Source: Methanobacteriota archaeon
GTDB taxonomy: Archaea; Thermoplasmatota; Poseidoniia; Poseidoniales; Thalassarchaeaceae
DNA length: 40,803 nucleotides
Direction: 5' to 3'
NCBI GenBank assembly: GCA_002719615.1
Contig: PBHZ01000019.1
Coordinates: forward strand, 33,651-74,453
Part shown: positions 11,315-20,384 of the stretch, in pieces
How positions within the stretch are numbered: position 1 is the first letter of the stretch
How the letters are laid out: each line of letters starts with the position of its first letter
Position numbers and translations under genes: made by a program
The notes under the pieces: model-generated
What the model saw: only the letters and a program-made list of their open reading frames with translations
Databases searched by the model: none
What the model was told of the DNA's origin: nothing

Positions 11315-12334
11315 TTATTTTATTATTTTAGGAGAAAATAGGTATACGAACCAATTCGTAATATTTTCTATAGTTTTCAATACTGGGTTAAGTATTTTTA
11401 TTACATTCTTATGTAATTCTGGTAATAAATCAAATAAAACAATGGCCATTAAAAACATTGCAAATAAACTGATAAATTTAGCAGCATAACTATGGGTAAA
11501 ATTAAACATATCAATTCCAAAAAATGACCAATTAACATACGTGTCAGTTAGCCAAACTATGCCAACATTTCTGAAAACATTTAGTATGTATATTGTAGGT
11601 ATGGAAATTATCAATGCACGCAAACGTCTTTTCCATGAAACTGAACTTAATGCTACTATTGCACCAACAAATATAATCATTGATTGTAATGCAGAACATG
11701 CTAATATGAAAATTATACTCACCGGAGTCCCATCTGCCTTTTCCATTGGTACAAAAAAACCTGCTTCTCCAAGAGGCTCGGATAATATCCACCGATTTCC
11801 TTCCCAATCAGACGCAAGTATATCTCCTCCTCCATGTAAATCAATTCTCATTGGAGCAGATTGATAACTACCTAATCCTACAAATTCTAGAATAATTTCT
11901 GTGCTAATTGCAGTTGTATATACAAATGCCATATTTAGAACCGGTACGCTGTACACCAAATAGTAAGGAACCATTGACCAAACAACACAGCCCTTTAACC
12001 ATAGTAAAGATTCTGGTATTTTTTCTTTTATATTAATTTCCCAAAACGCTAATGCTATTCCACAGGGTAGTGCAGCAGCAGTCATCAAAACTAATACTGG
12101 GTCTTCAATTTCTACATAATGCTCTGAATATAAATAGAAAAATAGTCCAACTAGAATCCACCCTATCGCAGAAAATTGTGAAATATAAGTACCATCTTTT
12201 TTATGAAAACCCATTGCTAAAAAAGCTACTCCTATTCCTCCAATTATTAATTGCATTGTGATATTTGCAATTCCAAATGTTGAGGCAATTGAGTAAACCA
12301 CTATGCCCACCGGGTCTCTCATATTCGGGCTCAA
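11315..12334 (-). CDS. artA: Archaeosortase A-like (exosortase/archaeosortase family) multi-TM transpeptidase
   Basis: About 8-9 TM segments with conserved Cys in 'ACSALQSM', Arg in 'NVFRNVGIVW' and His in 'FNFTHSYAAKF', in the order of the exosortase/archaeosortase catalytic residues. Confidence 0.85.
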   Translation of the reverse strand: MSPNMRDPVGIVVYSIASTFGIANITMQLIIGGIGVAFLAMGFHKKDGTYISQFSAIGWILVGLFFYLYSEHYVEIEDPVLVLMTAAALPCGIALAFWEINIKEKIPESLLWLKGCVVWSMVPYYLVYSVPVLNMAFVYTTAISTEIILEFVGLGSYQSAPMRIDLHGGGDILASDWEGNRWILSEPLGEAGFFVPMEKADGTPVSIIFILACSALQSMIIFVGAIVALSSVSWKRRLRALIISIPTIYILNVFRNVGIVWLTDTYVNWSFFGIDMFNFTHSYAAKFISLFAMFLMAIVLFDLLPELHKNVIKILNPVLKTIENITNWFVYLFSPKIIK

Positions 12335-12384
12335 CTCATCAATCCGTAAATAGGATGCCCTCTTCCGTTAGGTCGGAGGCGCAT

Positions 12385-12954
12385 ATGTCATTCAATTTTT
12401 CAGACTTCTCAAAGGATTATATTTCTGATCTTACTTCTAATCTTGAAAAATTATCAATCCCAACTTTAGAAGAAATTTGGAATATCATAGAAGATGCTCG
12501 CAATTCTGACAGAACTGTTCACTTAATTGGTAACGGAGGTAGTGCAGGTACACCTTCACACAGTGCTGGTGATTGGTCAAAAGAGTTGAAATTAAGGACA
12601 ATCTCTCATACTGATAATGCATCTTCTTTAACTGCTTGGGCTAATGATACGGATTATGAAAATATCTTTGTAGGTCAATTATCGACATTTATTAATCCTG
12701 GAGATGTAGTAATCGGTTACAGTGGCTCAGGAAATTCAAAAAATGTAATTAATGGAATAAAATATGCCAAAGAAAAAGAATGTCATACTATAGCTATTAC
12801 TGGCAATTATAACGGGATGGACGGTGGAAAATTAGGTAAAATAGTAGATGTAGCTTTAGTAATTCCTTCTAAATCAATGGAAAGAATCGAAGATACACAA
12901 TTAATTGTTAATCATATTATCAAAGAAGCCATTAAGTCTAATAATGGATTGTGA
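12385..12954 (+). CDS. gmhA: SIS-domain phosphoheptose isomerase-like protein (GmhA family)
   Basis: 'VHLIGNGGSAGTPSHSAGDWSKELK', 'DVVIGYSGSGNSKNVINGIKYAKEK', C-terminal 'TQLIVNHII'; start moved to ATG 12385 because the 12265 ORF start overlaps the divergent artA gene. Confidence 0.82.
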   Translation: MSFNFSDFSKDYISDLTSNLEKLSIPTLEEIWNIIEDARNSDRTVHLIGNGGSAGTPSHSAGDWSKELKLRTISHTDNASSLTAWANDTDYENIFVGQLSTFINPGDVVIGYSGSGNSKNVINGIKYAKEKECHTIAITGNYNGMDGGKLGKIVDVALVIPSKSMERIEDTQLIVNHIIKEAIKSNNGL

Positions 12955-13589
12955 TTATTTTGTTACCACCTTTTAGGGATAATGCTAATATTGATGATTA
13001 TCTTGAAATCGAAGAACTCCCGAACAAATCATGGGATGGTAAAATAGCTTATTTAGATAGAGATGGAGTGATTAATATTGGGAGTGAAAATTATATTAAT
13101 TCTCCTGATGAAGTAAAATTATTACCTAATGCGGGATTCTCTGTGGGAAAATTACGTAGACATGGTTATAGAATATGTATTGTTACAAATCAATCTCCGA
13201 TTGGACGTGGCCTATGGGATCATGAGAATCTTCATTTGATACACAATCGTATATCTGAATTATTAATCCAAGAAGATAAAGATGCCAAATTAGATTTAAT
13301 TTTGTATAGTCCTTATTCTCCATGGGATAATTCTTGGGCTAGAAAACCAAATCCAGGTATGTTAGAGGCTGGTCGACAAATTCTTAGCAATTCTTACAAA
13401 CAAGATATTGGAATTTTATATGGCGATAATTGGATTGATAGGCCTGATGAGTCAAAATCGGTGATGGTTGGAGACAGAGATGTAGATGAATTAGCGGCTA
13501 AAAAATATGGTGTTAGATTTTTTAGATGTGACCCAAATATCGGACTATATGATGTTATAGAATCAATATTAGGTGGAAAGAATGGATAA
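12951..13589 (+). CDS. gmhB: HAD-superfamily phosphatase, GmhB-like (D-glycero-D-manno-heptose bisphosphate phosphatase family)
   Basis: 'AYLDRDGVIN', 'CIVTNQSPIGRG', 'ARKPNPGMLE', 'MVGDRDVDELAAKK'; GTG start overlaps the gmhA stop (GTGA). Confidence 0.8.
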   Translation: MIILLPPFRDNANIDDYLEIEELPNKSWDGKIAYLDRDGVINIGSENYINSPDEVKLLPNAGFSVGKLRRHGYRICIVTNQSPIGRGLWDHENLHLIHNRISELLIQEDKDAKLDLILYSPYSPWDNSWARKPNPGMLEAGRQILSNSYKQDIGILYGDNWIDRPDESKSVMVGDRDVDELAAKKYGVRFFRCDPNIGLYDVIESILGGKNG

Positions 13590-14847
13590 TATCGATTTTT
13601 TCATCGGTTTAGACGATACTGACCATCTCAATTTAGGCTGTACTACGGAAAATTTTAATGATTTTTTAAATTATTTGACTGAAAAAATCAACTTTACCAT
13701 AATATCTAGGAGATTGGTGAGATTATGGCCTTTTGCAAATAGGCGAACACGTGGAAATGCTGCATTATCAGCAGTAATTAAACTCAATAGATGTGATGAA
13801 CAAAAATTGTATGATTTTTCTTATGATTGGTTTCAATTATTACTATCTAATATCTCATCACACCCTTCTAGTGACTTTCCAGCTTCTCCAGTAATGATAA
13901 TATCAAAATCTAAATTCTCAGAACAAATTTATTGGGATACTGTAAAAGGATATGTCGATTTAAGCCTCAGATTGAATGAAATTAAGGACTATGAGTGTAA
14001 AATTTTTGCTGGAAATTCATATTGGGGGGTAATAGGTGCGTCCGCAGCAATATCTTGGGTTCCATATGAAAATCATTCATATGAGTTAATTGCATGGAGG
14101 AAAAGTTCGATGATAGGGAAAAAAAGAATAATTGACATAAAGGCCATTACCGAATTGGATGAAAATTTTCCTGAGACATTCGTAAATCGCGATCCAACTA
14201 AAAATCGAGGTTTAATTGCTCCTCGAACTCCTTGTCCTGTTCTGTACGGTATCAGAAGTAAATCTCCTGAAACACTCGAAAAAGCGCACAAATGGCTTCA
14301 ATTAAAAAATAATGTCGAAAAATCTTCTGATCATGCTGTTCATTGTACTAATCAACTTTCAGATGACCACGTAACTCCTTCTTCTGGTACAGTAATTTCT
14401 AAACCTTTAATCTCAAAAGGTGCACATTCATCTGTAAAAGTAATTTTGGATGGAAAATTAAAAACATTAGTTGCATTCTATCAAGGGGGTTCTGTAAACC
14501 TACTCCTTCGTTCTTTGAGACCTGGAGATATTATTTCTTGGACAGGCCTCTATTCTCCTTCCGATTCATCGATACATTTAGAGAAACTTTCTATTTCTGA
14601 TGCAGTTCCAAGGATTATATCTCGCCCGCTGTGTTGTAATGTATCTATGAAAAGTGCTGGAAATAATCAAAATTTACGGTGCACAAAATGTAACTCATAT
14701 ACTGAGAAATACTGGAAAGGGTATATTCCAAATTTTTCTAATATAGATATGGTTGATAATTGGACTGAACCAACTCCCTCTAATAGACGCCACTTGTCAA
14801 AACCATTGAATTTAGGGTTGCCCCATTTGAATAATTTAATACCATGA
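13582..14847 (+). CDS. tiaS: tRNA(Ile2) 2-agmatinylcytidine synthetase TiaS
   Basis: 'FFIGLDDTDHLNLGCTTENF', 'RLVRLWPFANRRTRGNAALS', OB-fold and C-terminal Cys pairs 'CCNV...CTKC'; start ATG 13582 chosen over 13573. Confidence 0.87.
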   Translation: MDNIDFFIGLDDTDHLNLGCTTENFNDFLNYLTEKINFTIISRRLVRLWPFANRRTRGNAALSAVIKLNRCDEQKLYDFSYDWFQLLLSNISSHPSSDFPASPVMIISKSKFSEQIYWDTVKGYVDLSLRLNEIKDYECKIFAGNSYWGVIGASAAISWVPYENHSYELIAWRKSSMIGKKRIIDIKAITELDENFPETFVNRDPTKNRGLIAPRTPCPVLYGIRSKSPETLEKAHKWLQLKNNVEKSSDHAVHCTNQLSDDHVTPSSGTVISKPLISKGAHSSVKVILDGKLKTLVAFYQGGSVNLLLRSLRPGDIISWTGLYSPSDSSIHLEKLSISDAVPRIISRPLCCNVSMKSAGNNQNLRCTKCNSYTEKYWKGYIPNFSNIDMVDNWTEPTPSNRRHLSKPLNLGLPHLNNLIP

Positions 14848-15086
14848 CCTCTTTACCAAATTATATGGCCGACCTATCCACACCCCTACTAATGTTCATA
14901 CTTATCTTCTCGGCAGGATTCATGATTTGGCAATTATTAAAATTAAGACAAAAGAATATGCTAATTAATGCTGGTCATTTTGATGAAGATTATTCTGGAG
15001 AAGCTAAAAATCCCGAGAAATTTATGGAACCCGATGAGGATGCACTTGAAGAGATGCAGGATCTTCTCGACAAGGCATTAGAATAG
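14844..15086 (+). CDS. Small single-TM protein, unknown function
   Basis: 80 aa ORF with N-terminal TM 'LLMFILIFSAGFMIWQLL' and acidic C-terminus; start overlaps tiaS stop (ATGA). Confidence 0.6.
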   Translation: MTSLPNYMADLSTPLLMFILIFSAGFMIWQLLKLRQKNMLINAGHFDEDYSGEAKNPEKFMEPDEDALEEMQDLLDKALE

Positions 15087-15096
15087 TATGATAATA

Positions 15097-15666
15097 TCAT
15101 TCAAAACCGGTTTCTATTAACGAAATTTTTTTAATATCCTCTCCATCTTTTAGTATTCTAACATTATCCATCTCTGAAATTCTGTAAAGAAAAATTGTAT
15201 CCAAAATATCTCTTACCTTACTTCCTCCTTTTGATCCCCATCTTTGCGCATCACTAACTACATTTGAGTAGGAAGCTGAGCTTACCAAAATTTTAATATT
15301 ATCATAATCAAAAATTATATTTTTTAATGCCTCTATATCCTTTTTATCTGCCCTACCATCTTTAGCACACCAATCATCTATGATTATAAGGTCTTGGTCG
15401 TTCATATTGAGGGATAAGTATTTCAAAATTTTTGAACTATCTTCTAAATTATTCTCAATTTCTATAAAGGATATTTTTTCTAACTCTTTGTTCTTTAGTT
15501 CGCTAAATATTTGTGCAGTCCTCTCTCTGTCGGGTAAATATTTGCTCAGCCAAATTACCTTATTACCATTTTTGAGATAGCTTTTTGCAATCGTCAAGCA
15601 TAATGAAGTACCTCCCGAGCCTTGTTCATAAGAAAGATGAACATTCCTGTCTTTGAGGTCAATCAT
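15097..15666 (-). CDS. RecA/RadB-like P-loop-fold protein with degenerate Walker A
   Basis: 'YEQGSGGTSLCLTIAKSYLKNGNKVIWLS' in the Walker A position, Walker B-like 'DLIIIDDW'; overall RecA-superfamily layout. Confidence 0.65.
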   Translation of the reverse strand: MIDLKDRNVHLSYEQGSGGTSLCLTIAKSYLKNGNKVIWLSKYLPDRERTAQIFSELKNKELEKISFIEIENNLEDSSKILKYLSLNMNDQDLIIIDDWCAKDGRADKKDIEALKNIIFDYDNIKILVSSASYSNVVSDAQRWGSKGGSKVRDILDTIFLYRISEMDNVRILKDGEDIKKISLIETGFE

Positions 15667-15746
15667 GTTACTCGATACACATCTGTATGATGGTATTTTC
15701 TATCTCAAGGGCCAAGGCTAAATCATAAACCGTCTTGGATAATCAT

Positions 15747-15968
15747 ATGTCGGAGGATGATGGTGTAGTTGAAAGAATTAAAAAACGTCCATTACCAGAA
15801 TTTAATGATACCGATTCAGGAATTTTTGAAGGAATATTAGAAGATGGTTTCCTGAATGTCGCTCTCAATGATTCAAATCAATTTGGTCCTCATGCTATGA
15901 TAATTTTACTAGGAGTTGTCGCATCAGTTACTGGTTTGATTTTACTTCTTGGCATGAAATTTATTTAA
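15747..15968 (+). CDS. Small predicted tail-anchored membrane protein, unknown function
   Basis: ORF with one C-terminal TM 'AMIILLGVVASVTGLILLLGMKF'; start ATG 15747 preferred over TTG 15735. Confidence 0.55.
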   Translation: MSEDDGVVERIKKRPLPEFNDTDSGIFEGILEDGFLNVALNDSNQFGPHAMIILLGVVASVTGLILLLGMKFI

Positions 15969-17314
15969 TTAAGATATTCTCTTGCTTTTTTAACTGTTAA
16001 ATCTACTATAGAACCACTGAACCCTAAATGATTTTCTGGTTTAAAAACTTCTCTTAGTTTTTCCAAATCTATTTTATTTATAATATCGTTATTTTCGGCG
16101 CAAACATTAAATAAATTTATATTTTCTTCTATCGCTTTCATAGAACAACTTCTAAGAATTTCATGAGCATCGTCTCTCGACATTCCTTGTTCTACAAGTA
16201 CTAACATTACTTTTTCAGCCATAACTAGTCCTTTTTGTAAATCTATATTTTCCATCATTCTTTGACTGTCTACTACCAAATTCTTCATTACTCTGTTACA
16301 TTTAATGATTATGTCATCTAATAAAATCATTGAATGAGATAATGTAAATCTCTCTGCAGAAGAATTAGCCAAATCTCTTTCATGCCACAATAATGCATTT
16401 TCATATGACGGAATAATCATTGAACGTACTATTCTAGCAAGTCCACAAGCATTTTCTGCTGTTATTGGATTTTTTTTGTGCGCCATTGTTGAGGATCCTA
16501 CTTGTTTTTCTACATCGAAATATTCTGCCACTTCTGATATTTCACTTCTTTGTAAATTTCTTATCTCTTGTAATATTTTTTCTACACTGGTAGCTAAATT
16601 TGCCATCCAACCAACCCATTCTATGTACCTATCTCTTCCAACAACTTGTGTTGTAGCCATTGGAGTTTGTAATCCTAGATTTCCCATAATTAATTCTTGT
16701 AATTGAAACGCATTCTCCCCTTGAGCAGCACCTGTACCTACAGCACCAAGAAATTTCCCCGTAGTCGCTCTAGGCGTTAATTCTTTTAATCTCTCCAGAT
16801 GTCTTCTCATTTCGTCTACCCAAACTGCAACTTTTAGTCCAAATGTTATTGGAACAGCTGCTTGTCCGTGCGTCCTTCCAATCATCACTGTATTTCTTTC
16901 TCTTTCAGCTATGTCGCATAGTGTCAGTGTTAAATTGGATAAAGTCTCAACTTGTATTTTTATACTATCTTTAATTTGAAGGGCAACTGCAGAATCTACA
17001 ATATCATTACTTGTAGCCCCAAGGTGGATACACCAACCAGCCTCACCTGCAGCTTCGGCCATGGCTTTCGTTAGTGCCATAATATCATGTCTTGTTTCCA
17101 ATTCTATCTCATCTACTCTATCAGCTGTAACAATACCGGGATCAGCAATATCGGCAATAATATCGTAATGTTCTGGACTCACTCTCCCTAATTTAGAATG
17201 GGCCCAAATCAATGCTCTTTCAACTTCTAATTGTCTTGCATGACGTCCTTCTCGAGACCAAATTTGTTTCGCTTCCTCTCTTCCATAACGATAGTCTAGT
17301 GGCGATACCGGCAT
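15965..17314 (-). CDS. purB: Adenylosuccinate lyase
   Basis: 'MPVSPLDYRYG', 'LGATSNDIVDSA', 'GRTHGQAAVPITFG', signature 'GSSTMAHKKNPI'. Confidence 0.95.
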   Translation of the reverse strand: MPVSPLDYRYGREEAKQIWSREGRHARQLEVERALIWAHSKLGRVSPEHYDIIADIADPGIVTADRVDEIELETRHDIMALTKAMAEAAGEAGWCIHLGATSNDIVDSAVALQIKDSIKIQVETLSNLTLTLCDIAERERNTVMIGRTHGQAAVPITFGLKVAVWVDEMRRHLERLKELTPRATTGKFLGAVGTGAAQGENAFQLQELIMGNLGLQTPMATTQVVGRDRYIEWVGWMANLATSVEKILQEIRNLQRSEISEVAEYFDVEKQVGSSTMAHKKNPITAENACGLARIVRSMIIPSYENALLWHERDLANSSAERFTLSHSMILLDDIIIKCNRVMKNLVVDSQRMMENIDLQKGLVMAEKVMLVLVEQGMSRDDAHEILRSCSMKAIEENINLFNVCAENNDIINKIDLEKLREVFKPENHLGFSGSIVDLTVKKAREYLN

Positions 17315-17353
17315 AACTCTCGATTATGGCGAACCCAACAAAGTGTTTGAGGT

Positions 17354-18106
17354 TTAGCCTTGTTCGATATTCATCGATTCTATATCCCATACTCCTCTTC
17401 CCGAGACAAATGTTGGTGTTCCAAAACAATTTATTCTTTTTTCCATATGAGGTCCGTTGACAGTTATTGTCTCAAACTCCCCCCCTTCTCCATCAAGATT
17501 AAATCTATATTTCTTAGAAAGTAAAATCAACTTTTCTAATCTTTCAGATGTTAATGATTCACCTAGCCATGAGGAATCTAAACCCTCACAAGAAACTGAT
17601 ACAAATTTAATTTCAAAACCATGATTTATCAATGATTTCATATGCTCTTCAGAATTCTTGTGCCACAAAGGGCAGAATGATTTGATTCCAATTTCGTTAC
17701 ACATTCTTTCAATTCTAGTTTTTTGATAATCCGATCTAAGTGCGCCAGTTATCAAGGCGTCAATTTCTATCTTTCCGTCTATAATTTGTATATTTTTTGG
17801 CCTTGAAATTTCTTTCGGCCAAATTTCTTCAAATATTTTCATGTTATTATTTTTACCTTCTAAGGCTCTTTTCAAATCATTTATTTCTAATTCTACTACT
17901 CCTTTAGATTTTACAGGTAGCCAAGGTATATTCATTGAAATGGATTGATACGCAGAAATATGGGTTCCTTGTAGTTGAAACATCATTGAATCATCCTCTT
18001 CAATTTTTACAGTTATTAATGCAACAACTTCCCATCCCTGCATTTGAGCCCACCATGAAGAATAAGCTGAATCCTTCCCTCCTGAATTAAGAACTCCAAC
18101 TTTCAT
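17354..18106 (-). CDS. dph6: Diphthine--ammonia ligase (Dph6, PP-loop ATPase)
   Basis: 'VGVLNSGGKDSAYSSWWA' PP-loop, 'ITGALRSDYQKTRIERMCNEIGIKSFCPLWH', 'NLDGEGGEFETITVNGP'. Confidence 0.92.
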   Translation of the reverse strand: MKVGVLNSGGKDSAYSSWWAQMQGWEVVALITVKIEEDDSMMFQLQGTHISAYQSISMNIPWLPVKSKGVVELEINDLKRALEGKNNNMKIFEEIWPKEISRPKNIQIIDGKIEIDALITGALRSDYQKTRIERMCNEIGIKSFCPLWHKNSEEHMKSLINHGFEIKFVSVSCEGLDSSWLGESLTSERLEKLILLSKKYRFNLDGEGGEFETITVNGPHMEKRINCFGTPTFVSGRGVWDIESMNIEQG

Positions 18107-18204
18107 ATTAATCCGAGTGTGGCATTAGACATGAATGCCTCGCTTTATGGGACTCTTTACAACTAAGATTGATAAGAGAGGGTTGTGGCAAACAACTGAT
18201 AGTC

Positions 18205-18915
18205 ATGCAGCCCAGTGGACGCGGATACGATCATGGTGTTTCGACATTCTCACCAGACGGTCGTCTTTACCAAGTAGAATATGCCAGAGAATCAGTAAAA
18301 AGAGGAACAACAACAGTTGGTCTGAAGTACAAGGATGGAGTAATATTAATTGTCGATAAAAGAATATCAAATAAATTAGTAATTACTGATTCAATAGAAA
18401 AAATGTATCAAATCGATGATCACATTGGAATGACCACTTCTGGACTTGTTGCAGATGCCAGACAATTAGTGGATAAAGCACGTATTCAATGCCAAATCAA
18501 TAGGATGACCTATGGTAGCCCAATATCAATGATAACTTTAGTAAAGAAAATGTGCGACTATAAACAATCTTTTACACAATATGGAGGAGCAAGACCTTTT
18601 GGAACAGCTCTTCTAATAGCAGGTGTAGATCAAGAAGGATCACATCTCTTTGAGACTGATCCATCCGGCGCATACCAATCCTATCATGCAGGAGCAATAG
18701 GAAGAGGAAGGTCCACGGTAATAGATAGTTTTGAGAAATCATGGAAATCCGGAATGACTATGAACGCTGCTATCAAATTAGGACTAGAAGCCCTGCAAGA
18801 ATCACTAGAAGATAGTCTAAATCATGATACTGTAGAGATTTCTATTGTAGATGCTAAAGGATATAAAAAATTAAATCATGAAGAGACTCTTAAGCACCTC
18901 TCTAAGGTTTCTTGA
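18205..18915 (+). CDS. psmA: 20S proteasome alpha subunit
   Basis: 'GYDHGVSTFSPDGRLYQVEYARESVKRGTTTVGL' signature; start ATG 18205 (MQPSGRGYD) preferred over 18169. Confidence 0.95.
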   Translation: MQPSGRGYDHGVSTFSPDGRLYQVEYARESVKRGTTTVGLKYKDGVILIVDKRISNKLVITDSIEKMYQIDDHIGMTTSGLVADARQLVDKARIQCQINRMTYGSPISMITLVKKMCDYKQSFTQYGGARPFGTALLIAGVDQEGSHLFETDPSGAYQSYHAGAIGRGRSTVIDSFEKSWKSGMTMNAAIKLGLEALQESLEDSLNHDTVEISIVDAKGYKKLNHEETLKHLSKVS

Positions 18916-18964
18916 TTTAATTTACTAAGATTACTTAAAGGCAATCACTCTTGTGTAATTCATA

Positions 18965-19654
18965 ATGGTCAGTTTAGATGATGCTGTATTGGCTCGCTGG
19001 GATAAAGGAGGTTCTAGGTACGAAATACTTGTTGACCCCGATTTAGTACAGAAATGGAAAAACAATCCCTCTTCTGTGGATTTATCCGATTTACTTGCTA
19101 CTGAGGAAATTTGGTCTGACGCACGTGCAGGTGATAGACCAACTTCAGATGCACTGATTAATACCTTTGGAAGCACTAATCTCTCTGCGTGCGTAGAAAA
19201 AATACTTAAGAATGGATCAATACAATTGACAACTGACCAAAGGAAGAAAATAATCAATGAAAAGAAAAAGAAAATAATTAATGAAATATCGTCAACTGCA
19301 ACCGACCCAAAAACTAGACTCCCTCATCCTGCAACTCGAATAGAAAATGCATTAAACGAAGCACGGTTTTCTGTGGACCCATTTCTCTCTGTGGAAAAAC
19401 AAGTACAAAAGGCTGTAAAAGTACTTAAGCCACTAATACCTTTACAATTCATTACTGTTAAACTAGCGTTTAGAATACCTGGAAAAGACTACGGAGGAGT
19501 AAACCAATTATTAAGAGGAATTATAACCAAAGAAGAATGGATTAGTGATGGTTCATGGGTTTGTGTGATTGAGGTGGCAGGAGGAATGAAAAATGAAATT
19601 ATTAGTAGAGTCTCTCAAAGGTCTTCTGAAGCCGATGTAAAGGAACTGGTTTGA
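18965..19654 (+). CDS. sbds: Ribosome maturation protein SBDS/Sdo1 homolog
   Basis: 'VLARWDKGGSRYEILVDPDLVQKWK', 'TTDQRKKIINEKKKKIINEIS', 'DPKTRLPHPATRIENAL'. Confidence 0.94.
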   Translation: MVSLDDAVLARWDKGGSRYEILVDPDLVQKWKNNPSSVDLSDLLATEEIWSDARAGDRPTSDALINTFGSTNLSACVEKILKNGSIQLTTDQRKKIINEKKKKIINEISSTATDPKTRLPHPATRIENALNEARFSVDPFLSVEKQVQKAVKVLKPLIPLQFITVKLAFRIPGKDYGGVNQLLRGIITKEEWISDGSWVCVIEVAGGMKNEIISRVSQRSSEADVKELV

Positions 19655-19685
19655 TATTTTTGAACTTTTTACTTTCATCAAGGTT

Positions 19686-20384
19686 ATGAAGTCTAGGCTA
19701 GTCGCGCGGCCTGATAACATGAGTGGTAACAGTGATGCGGACGGTCCGCAAGACTCTCAAATAGTAGTGCCAGGAGATAAACTTGGCCAATCTGGGAGAT
19801 TTGAAGCAGGTCATGGAGTATTAATAAAAAATAATACTCTTTTGGCAACAAAGAATGGTAAATTAATGATAGATGATAATGTTCTAAGTATAGAACCATT
19901 ACATACAACTTATACTCCGAGACCTAGTGATTTAGTTATAGGATTTGTAGAAGGTTGTACAAACAATATTTGGTTTATTGATATAGGTGCACCATTTAAT
20001 GCAATACTTCCCATGAGTCTCGGTCCATCCAAAGCATCATTTGGTTCTACGCGACAAGTTCTGGATATTGGAGAAGCAATTCTATGTAGAGTACAAGAAG
20101 TCGAGGAAACACATTCTAGTGTCGTAACCATGAAGGGAATGGGACTTAGAAAAATTAAAACTGGTAGTATTGATGAAATTGATCCTCATTTTATAGGACA
20201 TTTGTCTAAAAATAGTAATAACATATTAAGAGAAATTAAAGAAGAATCAGATTGTAGGATAATAACTACAGATAACGGTCGTATATGGATTGATGGTGAA
20301 GTTTCAGGAATTATCAAAGCAAGAAACAGACTTAACAATCTCTCAGAGAATTATAAAGTATTAAGTGATGGAGGTAATATATAA
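19686..20384 (+). CDS. rrp4: Exosome RNA-binding subunit Rrp4 (start could be ATG 19719)
   Basis: S1/KH layout; 'VVPGDKLGQ...GHGVL', 'YTPRPSDLVIGFVEG', 'WFIDIGAPFNAILPMS'; upstream of rrp41/rrp42. Confidence 0.92.
   Translation: MKSRLVARPDNMSGNSDADGPQDSQIVVPGDKLGQSGRFEAGHGVLIKNNTLLATKNGKLMIDDNVLSIEPLHTTYTPRPSDLVIGFVEGCTNNIWFIDIGAPFNAILPMSLGPSKASFGSTRQVLDIGEAILCRVQEVEETHSSVVTMKGMGLRKIKTGSIDEIDPHFIGHLSKNSNNILREIKEESDCRIITTDNGRIWIDGEVSGIIKARNRLNNLSENYKVLSDGGNI

Noticed and set aside
19240-19290. Apparent tandem repeat 'KKIINEKKKKIINE' in SBDS
   Set aside because: Matches the normal lysine-rich SBDS segment (EQRRKxIxEKRxxII type), so not a new repeat expansion.
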